Source: Novosphingobium sp.
GTDB taxonomy: Bacteria > Pseudomonadota > Alphaproteobacteria > Sphingomonadales > Sphingomonadaceae
DNA length: 64,000 nucleotides
Assembly (NCBI RefSeq): GCF_039595395.1
Contig: NZ_JBCNLP010000005.1
Location: forward strand, 1-64,000
Direction of reading: 5' to 3'
Below are positions 61,493 to 64,000 of this stretch, piece by piece; within the stretch, counting starts at the first letter, position 1; every line of letters begins with the position of its first letter. A model generated the notes under the pieces. The model made no database searches and was not told the DNA's origin. It saw only the letters and a list, made by a program, of their open reading frames with translations. A program made the translations under genes and the position numbers.

Positions 61493-64000
61493 CTACATCT
61501 TGATCTTGAGTTGTAGACCGAAGGTGCGCAGCTCGGGCAGGCCGACCACCAGAGCCGAGTTATAGGCCAGATGAGCCAGGCTCGGATCGATCGTGTAGTT
61601 ATCCGCGATCGAGGTGTAGGTGTGGTTGTTGAAGAGGTTCGTGATGAAGGCCTCGACCGTCACATTGTTCCTCGTCACACCGCCACGCAGGTTGAAGATG
61701 TGGCGATCGGGCGTGCGCACGATGTTGGCCTCGTTCGACCACTGGCCTGACTTGAAGTTCCAGTCAAAGCGCGAATACCACCGGGCATTCGATGCAGCCG
61801 ACAGATCTCCGCCCAGATTGATGCCGAAATTGGATGAATACTTCGAGGTGTTCTTCATCTCCTTGCCGGAGAAATCGTAGATGCCGGTCAACTGGCTGAC
61901 GATGGTGCTCTTGAACTGCTTGATGTCGCTGGCGTTGATCGCCGCGGCGCCATCGAGCGAGATCAGCGGCGACACTTTCCAGCTTCCCTCGACCTCGAAC
62001 CCATAAAGGTCGACATTGCCGCTGTTCGCCGAGGTGTTGATGAAGGACAGCCCTGTCGCGCTGGTCGGGTCGGGCGCCACGATCGAGATCGCGTTGATCT
62101 GGTTCGTCCACTTGGCATAATACAGCGCGGTGCTGTAGCGTAGCGCGCCATCGAAGAGCTTGCCCTTCATGCCCAATTCGTAGTTGGTGATCTTTTCGGG
62201 AGAGACCGCCAGCGTCGCCCCGGCGTTGAGCGCGGCCTGCTGGATGTTCGCCGTCTGGCTGAGCACGGACACGTTGATCATGCCCGGGTTCACACCCTTG
62301 GCCCAGGAGGCATAGACCATCAGATCGGGCGTGAACTGATAGTTGGCGATCACGCGCGGCGAAAAGTTGCGATAGGTGGCCGAGGCGAGCTTCGACCCGC
62401 CGGCATAGTAACCTGCCGGAATATAGGCGCTCGACGCGACAGTCTGTCCGCCCGCAACGGCATAGGCGCCCAGATTGTCGATCTGATAGCGGCCTTCGGC
62501 ACTGATCGACAGCTGGTCGGTGACATCATAGGTCAGCCCGCCGAAGATGCCGGTGGTCTTGCTGTCGGCCAGGCCACCGGGAATGGGATTGGCATAGGAG
62601 AACAGCACACCGCCGCCGCCCTGAACGGCCTGAGCCTTCAGGTAGGAGACGCCAACCACGCCGTGCAGGCGGCCATACTTATAGGCCAGACGGCCTTCCA
62701 TCGACCAGTCGTTGGTCTTGCGCTCCACCAGATAGGGGAAGTCGAAATAGCCGCGCGGATAAGCGGTGGAGACCAGCGCGCTCGAATCATAACCGTCGAG
62801 ATCCAGCAGGTCGGTCCACACCTCGCGGTTGTAACCGGCCAGATAGGATGCCGTCAGATGTTCGTCGATGGTCCAGTCCGCAGTGAGATGCGCGTGCTTG
62901 CTGATACGGCGCAGGCCATAGCCGTTAACGCCCTCGCTCGGCTTCACCACGCGGCCGGTGGGGTTGGCCAGCCATTGTGCCAGGCCGGGGGTGACATTGG
63001 TGTTGGCCGAAATCGGATTGGCCAGTGCCGGCGTGATGCCGCAGATATAGGCATTGGTGATTGCCGTGCCCTGGCCCTGCACGCCGCGGGTGTTGCCCTG
63101 GAACGAGCAGTTCGACTGGCTCTTCTGCACGATGGTGCCCGACGGGGTGGTGACATTATAGGCGAAGATATGCCCCTGCGCGCCTTCGCCGTCATTATCT
63201 TCCGAGCGCAGACCGAACAGCTTCATCTTGAAATTGTAGGCAGGCTTGAAGACCAGCAGCGCCGTGGCCACCGTGCTCATCTGGTTGCCCAGCTTGGTGC
63301 CATCGGCGGCGTTCGTCCACGAACCATTCTTGGCAAAGCGCTCGCCCGTCACGCGGAAGGTCAGCACATCGCCGAAAATCGGGCCTTCGATCGCCCCTTG
63401 CAAACGATAGTTCTGGCGGGTCCCCACCATGCCAAGCAGTGAGCCGTGCCACTGATCGGTCGGCTCCTTGGTGGTGACGTTGATGGCGCCGGCAAAGGTG
63501 TTGCGGCCATAATAGGCGCTTTGCGGGCCCTTCACCACGTCGATCTGCGCGGGATCCGTGATGGACAGGATTTCCGAAGGCGACGCGACGGCCACGCCGT
63601 CGATGAACATCGAGGTCGTGGTGGCCAGGGTCGTGGAGGGTGTGAAACCGCGCAGCACGATCTGCTGGAAGGAGCGGTCCGCGCGGCCCGAGTTGTTGTC
63701 GTTGATGTTGATGCCCGGCGTGTTCTGGGCCAAGGTTGACAGCGAGGTGATGCCACGCTGGTTCAGCGCGTCGGACGTCAGCGCGGTGATGGTCACCGGC
63801 ACTTTGAGAATGTCTTCCGAACGCTTGCGCGCGGTCACCAGAATTTCGCCGCCGCTGTCCTTGTCATCGCTTTTGGGCGCGGCACTGGCGGCATCGCTGG
63901 CGTTGGGCGCATCGGCGGCAAAGGCAGGCGCTGCCGCACCCAGAACGGCAAGCAAGGCAAGCATCGAAACCGACACTCCCACTTTGGCTTTCGCATTGCG
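61493..64000 (-). CDS. TonB-dependent outer-membrane receptor 3 (partial, cut by window edge)
   Basis: At least 829 residues of a TBDR of the catabolic (FecA/iron-siderophore-like) type: signal region VSMLALLAVLGAAAPAFAAD, TonB-box/plug start EILVTARKRSEDILKVPVTI, plug segments GININDNNSGRADRSFQQIV and VVKGPQSAYYGRNTFAGAIN, and the barrel ending TFGLQLKIKM. The open frame continues to the right edge; a GTG at 63982 lies inside the signal peptide, so the true start is probably just outside the window. It lies convergent with the MFS operon and probably imports the cluster's substrate. Confidence 0.9.
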   Translation of the reverse strand, partial: RNAKAKVGVSVSMLALLAVLGAAAPAFAADAPNASDAASAAPKSDDKDSGGEILVTARKRSEDILKVPVTITALTSDALNQRGITSLSTLAQNTPGININDNNSGRADRSFQQIVLRGFTPSTTLATTTSMFIDGVAVASPSEILSITDPAQIDVVKGPQSAYYGRNTFAGAINVTTKEPTDQWHGSLLGMVGTRQNYRLQGAIEGPIFGDVLTFRVTGERFAKNGSWTNAADGTKLGNQMSTVATALLVFKPAYNFKMKLFGLRSEDNDGEGAQGHIFAYNVTTPSGTIVQKSQSNCSFQGNTRGVQGQGTAITNAYICGITPALANPISANTNVTPGLAQWLANPTGRVVKPSEGVNGYGLRRISKHAHLTADWTIDEHLTASYLAGYNREVWTDLLDLDGYDSSALVSTAYPRGYFDFPYLVERKTNDWSMEGRLAYKYGRLHGVVGVSYLKAQAVQGGGGVLFSYANPIPGGLADSKTTGIFGGLTYDVTDQLSISAEGRYQIDNLGAYAVAGGQTVASSAYIPAGYYAGGSKLASATYRNFSPRVIANYQFTPDLMVYASWAKGVNPGMINVSVLSQTANIQQAALNAGATLAVSPEKITNYELGMKGKLFDGALRYSTALYYAKWTNQINAISIVAPDPTSATGLSFINTSANSGNVDLYGFEVEGSWKVSPLISLDGAAAINASDIKQFKSTIVSQLTGIYDFSGKEMKNTSKYSSNFGINLGGDLSAASNARWYSRFDWNFKSGQWSNEANIVRTPDRHIFNLRGGVTRNNVTVEAFITNLFNNHTYTSIADNYTIDPSLAHLAYNSALVVGLPELRTFGLQLKIKM

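Noticed and set aside
1..64000. CRISPR arrays, rRNA and tRNA genes
   Set aside because: No regularly spaced repeats of 25-40 bp, no rRNA conserved segments and no cloverleaf with a convincing T-loop and CCA-side stem were found on reading.

Overview
The window looks like chromosome of a sphingomonad (Sphingomonadales, Novosphingobium/Sphingomonas-like alphaproteobacterium). The signs are high GC, three large TonB-dependent receptors (TBDRs) paired with catabolic enzymes and MFS carriers, alphaproteobacterial families such as Usg and an NDUFS4-like protein, and RpoH-like heat-shock promoters. The genus is inferred. No rRNA, tRNA or CRISPR was seen.

Layout. 0.3-7 kb: redox/regulatory block with two paralogous MarR regulators, an acyltransferase-like membrane protein, a frameshifted NmrA-type reductase, an aldo/keto reductase, and an HD hydrolase next to a GlxA-type regulator. 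7-10.7 kb: accessory segment with a shortened DUF6119/TIGR04141-like protein, a PilZ protein, a decayed repeat copy and tiny ORFs. 10.7-15.5 kb: TBDR plus AbgB-like M20 amidohydrolase. 15.5-18 kb: decayed DNA (serine recombinase, IS110 transposase and class III alcohol dehydrogenase remnants) and one small exported protein. 18-22.3 kb: EamA permease, an ABM-GNAT fusion, epimerase, GFA protein, and a NUDIX/PhzF pair fused by a deletion. 22.5-29.7 kb: heat-stress island (MarC, NDUFS4-like protein, two Hsp20s, Usg, groES, a frameshifted groEL, receiver, truncated PAS protein). 29.9-36 kb: GH35-type glycosidase, hydrolase, epimerase/LysR pair, cupin. 36-45.4 kb: carboxylate-type uptake block (LysR, DctA-like carrier, periplasmic binding protein, tricarballylate-type MFS, TBDR) and a DHA2 MFS gene whose end abuts a fragment of a strawberry-notch-like mobile-element gene.

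46-64 kb is the most interesting part: a dense catabolic cluster, probably for a nitrogen-containing substrate. Leftward genes encode ALDH, an FAD aromatic monooxygenase, a PuuE/imidase-like deacetylase-fold hydrolase and a Tat-exported flavin amine oxidase. The divergent rightward operon encodes an alpha/beta hydrolase, LeuC-like and LeuD-like hydratase subunits, an isochorismatase-family amidase and an SDR. Further genes are a SUMF1-like protein, a Gfo/Idh oxidoreductase, an alpha/beta hydrolase with His in the nucleophile position, an APH-like kinase, an MFS carrier and a TBDR that runs off the right edge. Together they can be read as uptake, oxidation, cyclic imide or amide opening, maleamate to maleate, then hydration to malate. 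The enzyme families are seen; the substrate and pathway are inferred.

Several genes are broken by single-base indels (NmrA-like, groEL) or larger deletions (recombinase, NUDIX/PhzF, strawberry-notch). The single-base lesions could be sequencing errors.
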